DNA of 64,000 bases from Acidobacteriaceae bacterium. Its GTDB lineage: Bacteria; Acidobacteriota; Terriglobia; Terriglobales; Acidobacteriaceae. Positions 34,146-42,876 of the stretch are shown here, piece by piece (position 1 is the stretch's first letter; each line of letters opens with the position of its first letter). The position numbers and the translations under genes were made by a program. Location of the stretch: assembly GCA_025462885.1 (NCBI GenBank), contig JAOAPN010000012.1, positions 248,001 through 312,000 of the forward strand, written 5' to 3'. The notes under the pieces are model-generated. The model ran no database searches. It saw nothing but the letters and a program-made list of their open reading frames with translations, and was not told where the DNA came from.

Positions 34146-34279
34146 TCTTTCCTCGACTTTCCTAAGCTGTTTCCTGCGATGTTTGTGCCCCTGTGCCCTG
34201 GCCCGCTCCACGGCTGTACTGTATCACCGCGCCTGCGCTGCCCTTCTTTGCTGCCTGCTTTGGATCACATCTTTACCTC

Positions 34280-34328
34280 AAAAACCTCGGCTGACAATCA
34301 AAAATCCCGGCTGAAATCAAAAATCTCC
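34280..34328. repeat. tandem triplication of the 3' end of the TPM gene
   Basis: On the - strand the sequence GGAGATTTTTGA, holding the last codons (Gly-Asp-Phe) and stop, is followed by two similar units, GCCGGGATTTTTGA and GCCGAGGTTTTTGA, at 19-20-bp period. Both extra copies lie downstream of the real stop. Confidence 0.65.
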
Positions 34329-35105
34329 ACTGGCCCCTCCGCCTCCGGAGCTTCCTCCGCCGAAGCCTCCGAAACCGCCGCCTCCACCGCCACGGTCGTC
34401 ACGACCGCCTCCGCGACCGCCGCCTCCGCCACCCATCAGGCTCCCGAGGATGAACCATAGGATACCGATGTTGCCGGTGCGGACCAGGATAAAGAGCACC
34501 ACCAGGATCGCTCCGCCGCCCAGGATGACCTGAAAGAAGCTGAGATGAACCGGTTGAGCGGCTTCGCGCCGGTAGGTGTGCTGCGTCTGGGGAGTGGTCA
34601 GGGTGACGCCGGCGTCCGTCGCAATAACCTGCGCCAATTGACGAACTCCCAGCGGCACGGCAGCGTTGTAGTCGCCCTGCTCAGCGGATGGAACCATCGA
34701 CCGGCCGATATCGCCGACTTTGGCGTCGTTGAGGATGCCCTCGAGACCGTAGCCGACCTCGATCCGTCCGCGCCTTGGTGTCATGACCAGCAGCATCAGG
34801 ACGCCGCGATCGGTGCCCTTGGCTCCAACCTTCCACTTTTCCTGGAGCGCGGTGGCGAACTCCTCGACAGACTGATCGTTGTCGAGTGTCTTGATCGTGA
34901 CGACGGCGATCTGGGCGTGGGCCTGGCGATCCACCTGCGTGCAGAGATTCTCAACGCGAGCCCGGGTGTCAGGCGAGAGAACGCCGGCAAAGTCGTTCAC
35001 GTAGCCGGTAGGTGCGGGGAGAGCGCTGACCTTTTCAGCCTGAAGCCAGCCCGTCGAGGCCAGCAGGAGAGTGAACACGACAAGGCCTTGCACTATGCGC
35101 TTCAT
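34317..35105 (-). CDS. TPM-domain (YgcG-like) membrane protein with Gly-rich tail
   Basis: The protein has 262 residues from ATG 35105 (an in-frame ATG at 35135 with a nearby GGAA is an alternative start). A signal peptide (VQGLVVFTLLLASTGWLQA) is followed by the TPM domain: GYVNDFAGVLSPDTRARVE, IAVVTIKTLDNDQSVEEFA and GVLMLLVMTPRRGRIEVGYG. One membrane helix follows (ILGGGAILVVLFILV), then a Gly/Ser/Phe-rich tail of about 45 residues. TPM proteins are found with LemA and have been linked to photosystem repair in plants and envelope functions in bacteria; the bacterial role is unclear. The LemA gene follows downstream. Confidence 0.88.
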   Translation of the reverse strand: MKRIVQGLVVFTLLLASTGWLQAEKVSALPAPTGYVNDFAGVLSPDTRARVENLCTQVDRQAHAQIAVVTIKTLDNDQSVEEFATALQEKWKVGAKGTDRGVLMLLVMTPRRGRIEVGYGLEGILNDAKVGDIGRSMVPSAEQGDYNAAVPLGVRQLAQVIATDAGVTLTTPQTQHTYRREAAQPVHLSFFQVILGGGAILVVLFILVRTGNIGILWFILGSLMGGGGGGRGGGRDDRGGGGGGFGGFGGGSSGGGGASGDF

Positions 35106-35195
35106 CAAGGGTGATTCTACGCTTGCGCGATGCATAAAGTTCCATTTCCGGTAGAACGGTGAATCACATTTGTTCTGTCGTCTATAACCGGCAAA

Positions 35196-35225
35196 GAGAG
35201 GGCCGAGCGGTTGGCTCGGCCTCTT
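35196..35225 (-). terminator. intrinsic terminator of the DUF4142 gene
   Basis: On the - strand, GAAGAGGCCGAGC and GCTCGGCCCTCTC form a stem of about 11 bp (one bulge) followed by CTCTCTTTG. It lies between the DUF4142 and TPM genes and would separate their transcription. Confidence 0.7.
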
Positions 35226-35260
35226 CATTGGTTTCCATCGACATACTTGAAGCGAGCATA

Positions 35261-35908
35261 CTACTGCTTAGCCGTCGGCACTGCAATTCCTTTTGCCTGG
35301 GCGAGCTTGTCGACAATCATGGTGTGGTGTTGAATCATCTTCTGCCCCTTGAGGACGGCCTCTTTCAGATCCGGGTCGCTCGTGTGCTGTGCCGCTTCGG
35401 TGAACTCCTTCAGATCCTTGTGGTGGTCCTTGACCATATAGGTGAGGTATTCGGTGTCGAACTCGGCTCCGGAGAGGCCGTTGAGCTTGTCATACTCGGC
35501 CTGATCGTCCTTGCTGAGCTTCTTCGGGGCGGAGACGCCCTTCGACTCTGCAATCGGCTTCATCTGCTCGTTGAGAGCGGTGTGGTCGGTGACCATCTTT
35601 TGCCCGAAGGCTTTCACGTCCTCGCCCTGCGCTTTTTCGGAGGCAAGCTGGCCGAGCTGAACCTCTGCCATACCGCCCGCTGCAGCCTTGCGGAGAAACA
35701 TCTTCTCCCGCATGGTTTCGGCGGCGTTCCCCATGCCGCCGCTGGAGTCCTGCATGGAAGTCGCAGCAGGTTGTTGCTGCTGGGGCATGTTCGGACTTGT
35801 CTGCGAAGCGGGGGAGGACATGGGATCCGGCGTCTGGGCGTAAAGGCCAAGCGGACAGAGTGTGACAGCGGCGCCCAACAGGGCCATGCGGATCGTGTGC
35901 TTGTTCAT
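35261..35908 (-). CDS. DUF4142 (ferritin-like fold) exported protein
   Basis: The product has 215 residues from ATG 35908 with AAGGAG upstream. A signal peptide (MALLGAAVTLCPLGLYAQ) is followed by a Gln/Pro/Ser-rich linker and then the DUF4142 four-helix bundle: FLRKAAAGGMAEVQLGQLAS, VKAFGQKMVTDHTALNEQM and YLTYMVKDHHKDLKEFTEAA. The repeated DH/HH pairs may bind metal. Homologues are frequent as stress-linked periplasmic proteins, but the activity is unknown. The promoter must lie in the 245-nt divergent region shared with oligopeptidase B. Confidence 0.88.
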   Translation of the reverse strand: MNKHTIRMALLGAAVTLCPLGLYAQTPDPMSSPASQTSPNMPQQQQPAATSMQDSSGGMGNAAETMREKMFLRKAAAGGMAEVQLGQLASEKAQGEDVKAFGQKMVTDHTALNEQMKPIAESKGVSAPKKLSKDDQAEYDKLNGLSGAEFDTEYLTYMVKDHHKDLKEFTEAAQHTSDPDLKEAVLKGQKMIQHHTMIVDKLAQAKGIAVPTAKQ

Positions 35909-36152
35909 GATTTCCAACTCCTTCAACGTTCTGGTTGTATCTGCCAAGCTATGGAGTTTCCTGAGAAAAGAGACCCGCCTTCGCGCTCTCGATACTGTTT
36001 GCCGCTTTTTTTGAAACATCATTCATTTGGTGTGCTGTGGCTATCGGAGGTTGCCCGCCAGACCTTTACGGAAAAGCTGTATTCTTGATTCTCGTACATG
36101 CCGGACATCGTCCCATACCAGCCGACATTACCCCCACGGAGCCCCAAAAAGA

Positions 36153-38252
36153 ATGACCGACATCGTAGTCCTGCCTCCCGTTGCGCGCAAGGAACCCACT
36201 CCCACCCATCTGCACGGTCAGACCCTTGAGGACGACTATCGCTGGATGCGGCAGAAGGAGTCTCCCGAGGTGATCGCGTACCTGCAGGCGGAGAACGCTT
36301 ACACCGCGGCATCCCTGGCCGGGACCGAGGAGCTCCAGGCGAAGCTCTACAAGGAAATGTTGTCGCACATCAAGGAGACGGACGAGTCCGTTCCCTACCC
36401 CGACCACGGCTGGTTCTACTGGAGCCGCACGATGGAGGGCAGCCAGTATCCGGTCTACTGCCGCCGCAAGGGAGTGACGGTGGCAGCTTCCGGCGTCACC
36501 CGGTTCGACCCGGTGCAACCGGAGGAGGTGCTGCTGAACGTCAATGCGCTCGCCGAGGGGCAACCTTATATGGCCGTCGGCGGGATGAGCGTGAGCCCGG
36601 ACGGAAGGCTGATGGCGTACTCAACCGACAATACCGGCTTCCGCCAGTACACTCTCCGCTTCAAGGACCTGACGACGGGTACGGATCTGTTGGAGACGGT
36701 CGAGCGGTCGGGATCGTTCGCGTGGTCGGCTGACTCGAAGACGGTCTTCTATACGACTGAGGACGAGGTCACGAAGCGCCACAACCATCTCTACCGTCAC
36801 ACGGTGGGGGAGGCAACCAGTTCGGATGCCCTGATCTTCGACGAGCCGGACGAGCGGTTCAACCTGGGAGTGGGCAAGACTCGGGATGGGAAGTACTTCC
36901 TGATGGAGGCGGGTAGTCACACCACCAGTGAGTGCCGTTTCCTGTCGACCGCAGAGCCTCTCGGCGAGTTTCGGTTGATCGCGGCGCGGGTGGACGATCA
37001 GGAGTATTCGGTCGATCATCGCGAGGGCATCTTCTATATCCGGACCAACGACTCCGGCAAGAACTTTCGGGTGGTCACTGTATCAGTGGAGGCTCCAGAG
37101 CGGAAAAACTGGCAGGAACTGATTCCGGAAAATACCGACGCTCCACTCGAAGATTTCGATGTATTTCATTCATTTTGCGTTAGTTCAAGGCGTGAGCTTG
37201 GGCTTCCCACGCTGACGGTTACCCAGTTTGGCGAAGCTGCCAGGCTGGGCGAGTCCCGCACGATCAACTTCCCGGAACCTGTCTACTCTGCGGGCGCGCA
37301 TGCGAACCGGGAGTTCGAGACGACGTCCTACCGGTACAGCTACCAGTCGCTGGTGTCGCCAGCGTCGGTCTACGAGTACAACATTCAAACCGGCGACTCG
37401 ACCCTGCTCAAGGAGCAGGAGGTTCCCGGAGGCTTCGACCGAAAGCTGTACGCCTCGGAGCGAGTCTGGGTGGACGCGGCGGATGGGGTTCGCATCCCTG
37501 TGTCGGTCGTCTACCGTAAAGATTTATTCAAGCAGGACAAAAGCAATCCGCTGTATGTCTATGGATATGGGTCGTATGGCTACCCACTTCCTGTAGGCTT
37601 TAGTGCCGCGCGGCTCTCGCTTCTGGACCGCGGATTGGTCCTGGTTTACGCCCATATACGGGGCGGCGGCGAGCTGGGAGACCCATGGCATGACGCTGGC
37701 AAGATGATGGTGAAGTGGAATACCTTCACCGACTTTACGACTGTGGTCGAGCAGCTTGTGGAAAAGGGGTACGGCGCTGTGGATCGCGTGGCCATCGAGG
37801 GTGGAAGTGCCGGAGGCCTGCTGATGGGAGCGGCGGTGAACGCAAAGCCGGAGTTGTTCCGGGTAGTGCTGTCGCATGTGCCGTTCGTGGACGTGATGAA
37901 CACGATGCTGGACGCCTCCCTGCCCCTGACCATCGCGGAGTACGAGGAGTGGGGCAATCCGAACGAGCCGGAGGCGTTCGCCTATATGAAGAGCTACTCG
38001 CCGTACGACAATCTGAAGGCAGGAGCCTATCCGGCGATGCTGGTGAAGACCAGCTTGAACGATTCGCAGGTGATGTATTGGGAGCCGGCGAAGTACGTCG
38101 CGAAGCTTCGGACGCTGAAGACGAACGACACTGCCCTCCTACTGCACATCAATATGGATGCCGGGCACGGCGGAGCCAGCGGGCGTTATGACTACCTGAA
38201 GGAGATCGCGTTTGACTACGCATTTCTGCTGCGGGAGTTGGGGGTGGTTTAG
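36153..38252 (+). CDS. ptrB: S9A prolyl oligopeptidase family enzyme, oligopeptidase B-like
   Basis: The enzyme has 699 residues from ATG 36153 (GGAG upstream; the open frame extends further 5' without homology). There is a seven-bladed propeller (residues about 80-410) and a C-terminal alpha/beta-hydrolase domain. The triad is visible: Ser552 in EGGSAGGLLMGAA, Asp637 in TSLNDSQVMYWEP and His672 in AGHGGASGRYDYL. DYRWMRQKESPEVIAYLQAE at the N-terminus is typical of PtrB. Oligopeptidase B cleaves small peptides after Arg or Lys, usually in the cytoplasm or periplasm; no signal peptide is seen here. It is divergent from the DUF4142 gene and convergent with the ABC exporter gene. Confidence 0.9.
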   Translation: MTDIVVLPPVARKEPTPTHLHGQTLEDDYRWMRQKESPEVIAYLQAENAYTAASLAGTEELQAKLYKEMLSHIKETDESVPYPDHGWFYWSRTMEGSQYPVYCRRKGVTVAASGVTRFDPVQPEEVLLNVNALAEGQPYMAVGGMSVSPDGRLMAYSTDNTGFRQYTLRFKDLTTGTDLLETVERSGSFAWSADSKTVFYTTEDEVTKRHNHLYRHTVGEATSSDALIFDEPDERFNLGVGKTRDGKYFLMEAGSHTTSECRFLSTAEPLGEFRLIAARVDDQEYSVDHREGIFYIRTNDSGKNFRVVTVSVEAPERKNWQELIPENTDAPLEDFDVFHSFCVSSRRELGLPTLTVTQFGEAARLGESRTINFPEPVYSAGAHANREFETTSYRYSYQSLVSPASVYEYNIQTGDSTLLKEQEVPGGFDRKLYASERVWVDAADGVRIPVSVVYRKDLFKQDKSNPLYVYGYGSYGYPLPVGFSAARLSLLDRGLVLVYAHIRGGGELGDPWHDAGKMMVKWNTFTDFTTVVEQLVEKGYGAVDRVAIEGGSAGGLLMGAAVNAKPELFRVVLSHVPFVDVMNTMLDASLPLTIAEYEEWGNPNEPEAFAYMKSYSPYDNLKAGAYPAMLVKTSLNDSQVMYWEPAKYVAKLRTLKTNDTALLLHINMDAGHGGASGRYDYLKEIAFDYAFLLRELGVV

Positions 38253-38263
38253 GCTGCTTGATC

Positions 38264-38373
38264 GCTGTAGAGCTTACGACAGGCAGATACCAAGGCGCCC
38301 TAACGCCGGGCAGGCGCCACTTCGTGGGGTATTGGACGCTTCGCGTAAATGAATCAACTCTACAGCGATGGGT
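38264..38373. repeat. dispersed convergent-junction repeat, copy B, inside a 10-bp inverted repeat
   Basis: The shared body runs from 38291 to 38348 (GGCGCCCTAACGCCGGGCAG and onward to GACGCTTCGCGTAA). It is flanked by CGCTGTAGAG near 38264 and CTCTACAGCG near 38359, so the whole unit could fold as one long hairpin between the ends of ptrB (+) and the ABC gene (-). Confidence 0.75.
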
Positions 38374-38390
38374 AATCGACTCTAGTTTTT

Positions 38391-40298
38391 TTAGACTGTG
38401 GTGGCCTTCTCTTCGACCAGGTCGCCTTCGCCGGGAGCCAGGAATAGGTTCGTTTCGAGGCCGTGCTGACGCGTGTAGAGGTCGTGGTAGCGGCCTTGGA
38501 GGGCGTAGAGGGAGTCGTGGGTGCCGCGTTCGAGGATGTTTCCCTGCTCGATGACCAGGATCTGGTCGGCGCGGCGGATGGTGGAGAGGCGGTGGGCGAT
38601 GACGAAGGTCGTGCGGCCCTGCATGAGGTGGTTCAGGCCGCTTTGGATCAGGGCTTCCGACTCGGAGTCGAGGGAGCTGGTGGCTTCGTCGAGGATGAGG
38701 ATGCGGGGGTCGGCCAGGATAGCGCGGGCGATGGAGAGGCGCTGGCGCTGGCCGCCGGAGAGCTTGACGCCGCGCTCGCCGACGATGGTCTCGTAGCCTT
38801 CCGGGAATCTTTCGGCGAATTCGTCGACGCGGGCGATGCGGCAGGCTTCCATGAGCTGTTCCTCGGTCGCGCCGGGACGGCTGAAGAGGATGTTCTCGCG
38901 GATGGTTCCGTCGAAGAGGAAGGTCTCCTGGAGGACGACGCCTAGCTGCTGACGGTAGCTGGAGAGACGGATGGTGGAGAGGTCCTGGCCGTCGATCAGG
39001 ATCGCGCCGCTGGTGGTGGTATGGAAGCCGCAGATCAGCGAGATGATGGTGGACTTGCCGGAGCCGGAGGAGCCGACCAGGGCGGTGACGGTGCCCGGTT
39101 TGGACTCGAACGAGATGCCGTGGAGGACGGGCTTGCCTTCTTCGTAGGCGAAGGTGACGTTCTGGAAGGCGACGTCGCCGCGGATAGTGCCGAGGGCGTG
39201 GGTGCGGGTGGGCTCGGAGTCTTCTTCCTTTTCGGCCAGTATCTCGTTGGTGCGGTCGAGACCGGCGATGGCTTCGGTGAGCTGGGTTCCGATCGAGACG
39301 AGCTGAACGATGGGCGCGATCATGAACGCCAGGAACATGACGTAGGTGACGTAGCCGCCGGTGGTGAGGGTTCCGGCTACAACTTGATGCGCGCCGAGGT
39401 ACATGACCAGCGCGCCGACGACTCCGAGGACGGCGGTCGAGGCGAGCGACATCAGCGATTGGGCGGTCAGCGAGGAGATGACGTTCTGCAGGAGGCGGTT
39501 CGCACCGGTGGCGAAGGTGCGGGCTTCGCTGGCTTCGGCGTGGTAACCCTTGACGACACGAACGCCGCCCAACGATTCGGTGAGGCGGCCGGTGACTTCA
39601 GCGTTGATCTTGGCCCGTTCGCGGAAGATGGGGCGGATGGTCTTGAAGGCTCGTTGCAGGATGAGGCCGAAGATCAGCAGAATGACGAAGGTGACGACCG
39701 TCATCTGCACGGAGAGATTGATGAGGTAGCCGAAGGCGAAGAGCGCGGTGAGGACGCCGCCGAAGAAGTCGATGACGCCGGTGCCGATCAGGTTGCGAAC
39801 GCCTTCGACATCGGTCATGATGCGGGCGACCAGGGTGCCGGTGCGGTTCTCATCGTAGAAGGCGACGGGGAGGCGACCGATGTGGGCCTGGACCTTCATG
39901 CGGAGTTCGGCGATGAGGCGCTGGCCTTCTTTGGAGAGGAGCTGGGTGAGCGTGAACGAGGTGATGCCTTGAAGGATAGTGGCCGCAACAACCACTCCGA
40001 CGATCTTGGGAAGCAGACCGAGCTGGTGCTTGCCCATGACGTTGTCGATGAGGTACTTGGTCGAGGCGGGGAGAATCAGGCCGCTGGCGCGGTTGACGAT
40101 CATGAGCAGAAAGCTGCCGCCGAGGAGCAGCCGGCGCGGCTTGATGAGCTTCCATACGTCGGGCAGGACTTTTTTGAGCTGGGGCTTGGGACGCTTGGCG
40201 GTGAGATCGGCGGTGGTGGCGCGACCGGTGCCGCGGGACGGACGGTCGACGGCTTTCATGCCACCGCCAAATTTAGATGGGCCAAACGAGGAAGACAT
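38391..40298 (-). CDS. ABC exporter half-transporter (MsbA-like lipid/multidrug type)
   Basis: The protein has 635 residues. Residues about 45-370 form a six-helix ABC_membrane domain; the ATPase domain has Walker A GSSGSGKST, the Q loop LGVVLQETFLFDG, signature LSGGQRQRLSIARAIL, Walker B ILILDEATSSLD and the H-loop VIAHRLSTI. Homodimers of this type flip lipids or export hydrophobic compounds; MsbA flips lipid A, but an assignment to lipid A is not possible from sequence alone. A basic, Gly-rich N-terminal extension of about 40 residues precedes TM1. It is convergent with ptrB. Confidence 0.92.
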   Translation of the reverse strand: MSSSFGPSKFGGGMKAVDRPSRGTGRATTADLTAKRPKPQLKKVLPDVWKLIKPRRLLLGGSFLLMIVNRASGLILPASTKYLIDNVMGKHQLGLLPKIVGVVVAATILQGITSFTLTQLLSKEGQRLIAELRMKVQAHIGRLPVAFYDENRTGTLVARIMTDVEGVRNLIGTGVIDFFGGVLTALFAFGYLINLSVQMTVVTFVILLIFGLILQRAFKTIRPIFRERAKINAEVTGRLTESLGGVRVVKGYHAEASEARTFATGANRLLQNVISSLTAQSLMSLASTAVLGVVGALVMYLGAHQVVAGTLTTGGYVTYVMFLAFMIAPIVQLVSIGTQLTEAIAGLDRTNEILAEKEEDSEPTRTHALGTIRGDVAFQNVTFAYEEGKPVLHGISFESKPGTVTALVGSSGSGKSTIISLICGFHTTTSGAILIDGQDLSTIRLSSYRQQLGVVLQETFLFDGTIRENILFSRPGATEEQLMEACRIARVDEFAERFPEGYETIVGERGVKLSGGQRQRLSIARAILADPRILILDEATSSLDSESEALIQSGLNHLMQGRTTFVIAHRLSTIRRADQILVIEQGNILERGTHDSLYALQGRYHDLYTRQHGLETNLFLAPGEGDLVEEKATTV

Positions 40299-40372
40299 AT
40301 ATCTGAAAGTGTACGCCCGCGCGGGTCCGGACGGTTCAGCTCGTCAACAGACCCGCTTTCTGAATTGAGGGG

Positions 40373-40747
40373 CTAGGTGGTGCGGAGGCGGCGGGCGGCG
40401 ATGAAGGAGCGGACGCAGAGCAGGACATAGATCAGGCAGAGGGTTCCCATGATGGCCTGGACCTTGGCTGCGTCGGGCCGGGGTACGAACTGGCCGCCGA
40501 TCATCCGAACGGTGCCGATGATTCCGGGGATGGTGCCGAGGAAGCCGAGCAGCCCAACGGTCACGGCGATGTGCATGAAGAGCATGCGCTTCTTTGGGAC
40601 TTCGGTATTGGCGAGTGCGCCGAAGATCACCAGTAGCAGGCCGAAGGCGGCGGGGATCAGGGTGTGGGGGTGATGTCCGAGGGTGAGGTATGCGCCTGCT
40701 CCAAGCAGAATAAGCAGGGCGCCGAATGCGATGGTAAGTTTTGCCAC
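40373..40747 (-). CDS. small membrane protein of unknown function
   Basis: This 124-residue protein has four hydrophobic segments: LTIAFGALLILLGAGAYLTL, LIPAAFGLLLVIFGALA, MHIAVTVGLLGFLGTIPGII and IMGTLCLIYVLLCVRSFIA. The family resembles uncharacterised acidobacterial and planctomycete proteins with a conserved PKKRMLFMH loop, which I recall only loosely. ATG 40747 is preceded by GGAGGCACT. It lies upstream of the ABC exporter gene on the same strand, with a 74-nt gap. Confidence 0.75.
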   Translation of the reverse strand: MAKLTIAFGALLILLGAGAYLTLGHHPHTLIPAAFGLLLVIFGALANTEVPKKRMLFMHIAVTVGLLGFLGTIPGIIGTVRMIGGQFVPRPDAAKVQAIMGTLCLIYVLLCVRSFIAARRLRTT

Positions 40748-40822
40748 GATAGTGCCTCCAGGGGTTGTCCCTGATTGTACCTAGTGGGCTTGCCCAGCAT
40801 GGAGGTGCGGCGACTTCAGGGT

Positions 40823-42376
40823 TCAGGCTTTGGACTGCACCCTCGACCGGGTCGCCTTTTTAGTGGCGGCCTTGTTAGTACTGGCCTTGTTGCCGGTCTT
40901 GGAAGGAACGGCGGCCTTTTCTTTCTTGCCTGCCTTCGGTGCCACTTTCGTTGCGGTCGTTCCCGTGGCTTTGACGAAGTGCTTCCAGTCGATTTCGGTC
41001 TGCTGGGCGTAACTGGTGGCGAAGCGGGCGATGGCCTTCGTAAAGCGGTCGGAGGAGCCTATATAGCCGGCGAGAAGAACGGGGTCACCGGCGCGGGAGT
41101 GGCCGCGTGCGAGGATCTCGCCGCAGACGGCCGCGTATTCCAGCAGAGCGCTCGCCTTCAGCCCGGCGATATTGATGGAGGCTTTGTGGTCGTTCAACTG
41201 GCGGACGAGATAGTCGCGTCCCTCGATGGTCGTCCAACCGAGGAAGGGATCGGATTGGAGCTGCATGGAACGCTCGCCCTCTACGACGCGTCGCCCTTGA
41301 TGGAAGGGGGCGGTGAGGAGATTGTTTCCGAGATAGGGGGTGTACGCAGAAGGCCTCTCCTCCTTGATCTGCAGGAAGAGCGGATCCTCCGGGCCATTGC
41401 CCTCCATATAGATACAGTAGACACGCAGTCCGACGGAGCCGGTCCCAACGACCTTGAAGGCTACGTCCAGAGGCCGGTACCGGGCAAGAAAACGGCGGCG
41501 TTCGACCTGCAGGCTTTCAGCGTAGGGGGTAAGTGAGTCGAGAATGCGCTGCGCCGCGACTCCGGTGAGACGCGTAAGGATGGGCGGGGCAGACTTGAAG
41601 ATTCGCAGGGATTCGCTTGCGATCTCCTCATCCGGCTGCAGATCGATGTTCTTTTCTTCCTGCTGCTTCGATCGGGCTGAGGGTTTAGTAGAAGAGCTTC
41701 GGGAGACCTTTGTCTTACCTGCAAGCGCGGATGGACGAAGCTCGGTGAGGGCTTCCAGGTTGTGCATCGGCGTGGAGCGTTGCGCCGTGGCGAGAAGCTG
41801 GGAGACCGGGGTGATCTGATGGATGCGATGGACCTGGTACCGGGCGAGTTTTAACACCGGCATCCGCGCGCAGCGGAAGATGGCGCGGCGGTAGCTTTCG
41901 AGGGATGCGATTGCGGCGTCATGACAGAGCCTGTCGCTCGTCCCGGCTTCCATCCCGGCCAGGATGAGGCTGGTCGCCATGCGCTTGACGTCCCACTCGA
42001 AGGGGCCCGGGATGGTCTCATCAAAGTCGTTGATGTCGAAGAGAAGCTCTCCGCCGGGACCTTCAAAGGCTCCCAGGTTGCTGGCGTGGGCGTCGCCACA
42101 GAGTTGCGTGTAGACGTTGGTATTGGGGAAGAGGGAGAGATCGTACGCCATCACCGGGACAGAACCGCGAAAATAACTGAAGGGCGAGACGGCCATCCGC
42201 TGGTTCTTGATTGGCTGGAGAGAGGGCAGGCGCCCCTGATAGGCGGCCTGAAGGATCTTGACGGGAGACTCAGTGCGGTGACGGGGCGTGAAGGCAGCGT
42301 GGTCGAAGCGGCGCATGTGCTTGCGTTGCTGGCGCCCGAGCGCGAAACGTTCTTCAAATGTCAGCGGAAGTGGCAT
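40823..42376 (-). CDS. DUF2252 family protein with Lys/Ala-rich tail
   Basis: The product has 517 residues from ATG 42376 (GAGG upstream; the open frame continues to 42574 without homology). The DUF2252 core shows aminoglycoside-phosphotransferase-like motifs: LCGDAHASNLGAF (the GDxHxxN loop) and FDINDFDET (the metal-binding DFD). FKVVGTGSVGLRVYCIYM and RDYLVRQLNDHKASI are further family blocks. This suggests a kinase-like fold with unknown substrate. A Ser/Lys/Gln insert of about 25 residues lies in the middle (near GKTKVSRSSSTKPSARSKQQ). The last 50 residues are a Lys/Ala/Thr-rich histone H1-like tail that may bind nucleic acid. Confidence 0.87.
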   Translation of the reverse strand: MPLPLTFEERFALGRQQRKHMRRFDHAAFTPRHRTESPVKILQAAYQGRLPSLQPIKNQRMAVSPFSYFRGSVPVMAYDLSLFPNTNVYTQLCGDAHASNLGAFEGPGGELLFDINDFDETIPGPFEWDVKRMATSLILAGMEAGTSDRLCHDAAIASLESYRRAIFRCARMPVLKLARYQVHRIHQITPVSQLLATAQRSTPMHNLEALTELRPSALAGKTKVSRSSSTKPSARSKQQEEKNIDLQPDEEIASESLRIFKSAPPILTRLTGVAAQRILDSLTPYAESLQVERRRFLARYRPLDVAFKVVGTGSVGLRVYCIYMEGNGPEDPLFLQIKEERPSAYTPYLGNNLLTAPFHQGRRVVEGERSMQLQSDPFLGWTTIEGRDYLVRQLNDHKASINIAGLKASALLEYAAVCGEILARGHSRAGDPVLLAGYIGSSDRFTKAIARFATSYAQQTEIDWKHFVKATGTTATKVAPKAGKKEKAAVPSKTGNKASTNKAATKKATRSRVQSKA

Positions 42377-42666
42377 CAGCATTGCCTCGGCTGGATGAGA
42401 GTGTACGCCAAACGCCGTCTTGAAAAACGTTGCACGACAGCATCCCTGCTTGATCGCAACGACGAATACTGGCGCGTGAAAAAAAGAGTTGGCGGGTACA
42501 ACCTCTGGTATTTTTTGGGGTCTGAAGCAGGAGGAAGCTGTGTCGGCTGCTGGTCTGGGAGGCTTCGCAGCCACATTGCAAAATAAATGTTGTGCGATGC
42601 AGCCGAAGTTGTAGTGGATTCAATAGTTTTGGTGGTACTCTTTCGCTGTCTGGATAGGTGAATCTT
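42377..42666. other. 290-nt divergent intergenic region
   Basis: It separates the DUF2252 gene (-) from the small secreted protein gene (+). It holds an unused in-frame extension of the DUF2252 frame. The right half, 42590-42660, is AT-richer (ATTGCAAAATAAATG, CAATAGTTTTGGTGG) and is the likely promoter area of the small gene. I see no other gene. Confidence 0.5.
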
Positions 42667-42876
42667 ATGACACTGCGTCAATTGCTGTTCTGCTCCGTAG
42701 TTAGTGTTTGCGCTTTGAGTGTTTCGGCATCTGCGAATGATCGCTCGCGGAAGAGTCCTTTCCCGCGGACTCCGCTAGCTGCTCCTCATCACGCGTCTGT
42801 CAACGTGTCGAAGAAGACGATGCAACCGGTGAAGGTGCAGAATTCGGCGAAAAAGGCTCATTTCTGGAGCCGCTAG
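42667..42876 (+). CDS. small secreted basic protein (69 aa), unknown
   Basis: Translation starts at ATG 42667 with AGGTGA about 6 nt upstream (an in-frame GTG at 42658 is less likely). A signal peptide MTLRQLLFCSVVSVCALSVS, then ASA, should be cleaved before NDRSRKSP. The mature peptide of about 45 residues is rich in Lys, Arg, His, Pro and Ser and has no Cys. It ends in KKAHFWSR. No family is recognised. Its own ribosome-binding site, clear signal and good codons support a real gene although it is short. Confidence 0.6.
   Translation: MTLRQLLFCSVVSVCALSVSASANDRSRKSPFPRTPLAAPHHASVNVSKKTMQPVKVQNSAKKAHFWSR

Noticed and set aside
34280..34328. Possible CRISPR or iteron array
   Set aside because: Only three short diverged units with no spacers of constant length and no cas or rep genes; better explained as a repeated gene end.
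33100..34500. Firm call of a replication origin
   Set aside because: Strand composition changes in the right direction, but there is no dnaA/dnaN context, no DnaA-box cluster and no AT-rich unwinding element that I can see.
39021..40376. 451-aa + strand frame across the ABC exporter gene
   Set aside because: Antisense shadow; the - frame has Walker A, the LSGGQ signature and Walker B.
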